DNA from: Actinomycetes bacterium
GTDB lineage: Bacteria > Actinomycetota > Acidimicrobiia > Acidimicrobiales > Bog-793
Reading direction: 5' to 3'
Length of the DNA: 9,751 nt
Assembly (NCBI GenBank): GCA_021823365.1
Contig: JAKAOD010000082.1
Span: forward strand, 1-9,751
Shown: piece by piece, positions 7,126 to 9,751 of the stretch
Numbering within the stretch: position 1 is the first letter of the stretch
Layout: every line of letters starts with the position of its first letter
Position numbers and translations under genes: made by a program
Notes under the pieces: model-generated
Told to the model about the DNA's origin: nothing
The model's input: only the letters and a program-made list of their open reading frames with translations
The model's database searches: none

Positions 7126-8511
7126 GTGCCAGTCCAGTTCGCGATCATCGGAGGCGGCCCGGCAGGCGTCGAGGCTGCCGCGACGGCGTCCCGGCTCGGG
7201 GCGGAGGTCACGCTCGTCGAGCGGGACGTCGTCGGCGGCGCGGCGAACCTGTGGGACTGCATTCCCTCCAAGGCGATGATCGCGACAGGTGGCGCGATCG
7301 GCGTGACGCGTCGCTCCGCCGCCCTCGGTCTGAAGGCCGAGCCCGCCGCCCCCGACCTCGAGGCGCTCCGGCGGCGTGTCGGCTCGATCTCCGAGCGCCT
7401 CGCCACCTCGACGACCCGCCAGCTCGAGAGCCAGGGGGTGCGACTCGTGCGCGGGAGCGCGAGGCTCGTCGGCCGGCACGCGATGGAGGTCGCGCCCGCC
7501 TCGCCGCCCGGCCCCGGGGACGCCGCAACGCCCTTCCTCGTCGAGTTCGACGCCGCGCTGCTCGCCACCGGCTCGAGCCCGCGGGTGCCCGACTGGGCGC
7601 AGATCGACGGCGAGCGCATCCTCGTGACGCGCCAGGCGTACCCGCCGGCGGCGATTCCCGAGCACCTGGTCGTGATCGGATCGGGCGTCACCGGCGTGGA
7701 GTTCGTCCACATGTTCCGTTCGCTCGGATCCCGAGTCACGCTGATCGTCTCCCGGCAGCAGGTGCTCCCGCAGAAGGATCCCGAGGTCGCCGCCGCGCTG
7801 GAGGCCGACTTCCTCGAGTCCGGCGTCGCCCTTGCGAAGGGGGCGCGGGCGAACGGGATCAAGCGCAACGGCGACGAGGTCACCGTCTCCTGCGAGGACG
7901 GCCGGGTGATCGCCGGCAGCCACGCCCTGCTGGCGATCGGATCGGTGCCCTGCTCGGCGGGGCTCGGTCTCGAGTCGGCGGGCGTCGAGACGAATCGCGG
8001 CGGCTACGTGCCGGTGAACCACCACTGCCAGTCGAACGTCCCCCACATCTACGCCGCAGGCGACCTCTCCGGACGTCTGCAGCTGGCCTCCGTCGGGGCG
8101 ATGCAGGGACGCAAGGTCGCCGAGCACGCGATGGGGCTCCACACCCGGGAGCACCGGCATCTCGACTACGACAAGGCCGCATCGGCGATCTTCACCGAGC
8201 CCGAGATCGCCGACGTCGGGCTCGCCGAGGCGGAGGCGTTCGCCCTCGGCCGGAAGATCCGGGTCACCAAGGTGCCGTTTGCCGTGAACGCAAAGGCGGT
8301 GATCGACGCCGACCCGCGTGGGTTCGTCAAGCTCATATCCGACCCGGCCACCGGTATCGTCCTCGGCGGCTCGATCGTGGGCTCGAGAGCCGCCGAGCTC
8401 GTAAGCGTGATCGCCATCGCGGTGACGGCCCGACTGCGGGTGCAGGACCTCGCCGAGGCGCTCTTCGTGCATCCGGCCCTGGCGGAGGCCGTCTCGGCCG
8501 CGGCCGAGTAG
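7126..8511 (+). CDS. FAD/NAD(P) oxidoreductase, single-cysteine LpdA-like (probable NAD(P)H:quinone reductase)
   Basis: Flavoprotein of 461 residues with the pyridine nucleotide-disulfide reductase fold. The FAD motif GGGPAG is at 9-14, the NAD(P) motif GSGVTG at 185-190, the second FAD motif YAAGD at 309-313, and the dimerisation domain covers about 345-461. The redox pair is broken: where lipoamide dehydrogenase has C-x4-C before IPSK, this protein has A40 and only C45. It therefore cannot form the active disulfide. Sequence and this trait match M. tuberculosis LpdA (Rv3303c), known to be no lipoamide dehydrogenase but an NAD(P)H-dependent quinone reductase. The C-terminal His-Glu pair (H449, E454 in FVHPALAE) is kept. 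After the second beta strand of the NAD(P) domain there is S209-R210 rather than the usual acidic residue, hinting at NADPH. Mercuric or glutathione reductase roles are unlikely. The GTG start is set by the position of the FAD motif; the ribosome site is weak. Confidence 0.9.
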   Translation: MPVQFAIIGGGPAGVEAAATASRLGAEVTLVERDVVGGAANLWDCIPSKAMIATGGAIGVTRRSAALGLKAEPAAPDLEALRRRVGSISERLATSTTRQLESQGVRLVRGSARLVGRHAMEVAPASPPGPGDAATPFLVEFDAALLATGSSPRVPDWAQIDGERILVTRQAYPPAAIPEHLVVIGSGVTGVEFVHMFRSLGSRVTLIVSRQQVLPQKDPEVAAALEADFLESGVALAKGARANGIKRNGDEVTVSCEDGRVIAGSHALLAIGSVPCSAGLGLESAGVETNRGGYVPVNHHCQSNVPHIYAAGDLSGRLQLASVGAMQGRKVAEHAMGLHTREHRHLDYDKAASAIFTEPEIADVGLAEAEAFALGRKIRVTKVPFAVNAKAVIDADPRGFVKLISDPATGIVLGGSIVGSRAAELVSVIAIAVTARLRVQDLAEALFVHPALAEAVSAAAE

Positions 8512-8527
8512 CCCGGGGTCGCCCGTC

Positions 8528-8557
8528 GCGGCGGGGCGCGCCGGGCGCCGTCGCCGC
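8528..8557. terminator. GC-rich inverted repeat between convergent genes
   Basis: GCGGCG (8528-8533) pairs with CGCCGC (8552-8557), and a GGCGCGCC palindrome (8535-8542) lies between them, in the 54-bp gap where the oxidoreductase and miaB genes converge. It could end transcription from both sides. There is no T-run on either strand, so support is weak. Confidence 0.25.
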
Positions 8558-8565
8558 AGGCCGTC

Positions 8566-9751
<1,186 letters not shown>

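Noticed and set aside
5256..7883. Minus-strand open frame (875 codons) overlapping cytochrome b in another frame and opposite the oxidoreductase
   Set aside because: The translation is Arg/Gly/Ala-rich without membrane segments or motifs. Both overlapped genes have clear family signatures.
7021..8472. Minus-strand open frame (483 codons) opposite the oxidoreductase
   Set aside because: Shadow of a gene with intact FAD and NAD(P) motifs; no domain recognised.

Overview
The window is very GC-rich, with codons ending almost always in G or C. It reads as a chromosomal segment of an actinobacterium, perhaps a deep-branching one. The main support is that the MiaB and the single-cysteine pyridine nucleotide oxidoreductase both resemble, from memory, their Mycobacterium tuberculosis counterparts. 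No phage, transposon, tRNA, rRNA or CRISPR signal was seen.

Layout. (1) Positions 1-4827, plus strand: an alpha-glucoside uptake and hydrolysis operon. It holds a MalF-type permease (start near or beyond the left edge), a MalG-type permease, a cytoplasmic GH13 alpha-glucosidase and a MalK/MsmX/UgpC-type ATPase. The order permease-permease-glucosidase-ATPase is that of the rhizobial agl operon. The substrate-binding lipoprotein is not in the window and is expected upstream. (2) Positions 4859-6799, minus strand: a stand-alone diheme cytochrome b with an extra N-terminal membrane helix, an 18-bp tandem repeat coding for a 6-residue linker repeat, and a segment of about 220 residues predicted outside the membrane where ordinary cytochrome b has its short Qo-site segment. 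(3) Positions 6800-7125: a divergent intergenic region with a hairpin. (4) Positions 7126-8511, plus strand: an FAD/NAD(P) oxidoreductase of the disulfide reductase fold that has lost one of the two redox cysteines, so it is probably an NAD(P)H:quinone reductase rather than a lipoamide dehydrogenase. (5) Positions 8566-9751, minus strand: miaB, the tRNA methylthiotransferase, cut by the right edge.

How they work together. The first four genes form one pathway: the permease pair with the ATPase imports a short alpha-glucoside, and GH13 hydrolyses it to glucose. The cytochrome b and the oxidoreductase are transcribed divergently from a shared 326-bp region and both plausibly handle quinones, but a functional link is only inference. 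miaB is a housekeeping gene converging on the oxidoreductase.

The most unusual items are the atypical cytochrome b (no Rieske or cytochrome c partner in the window, PEWY motif apparently replaced, repeat-containing linker) and its divergent pairing with the oxidoreductase. Everything else is fairly ordinary actinobacterial metabolism. No clear new defence or mobile system is visible.
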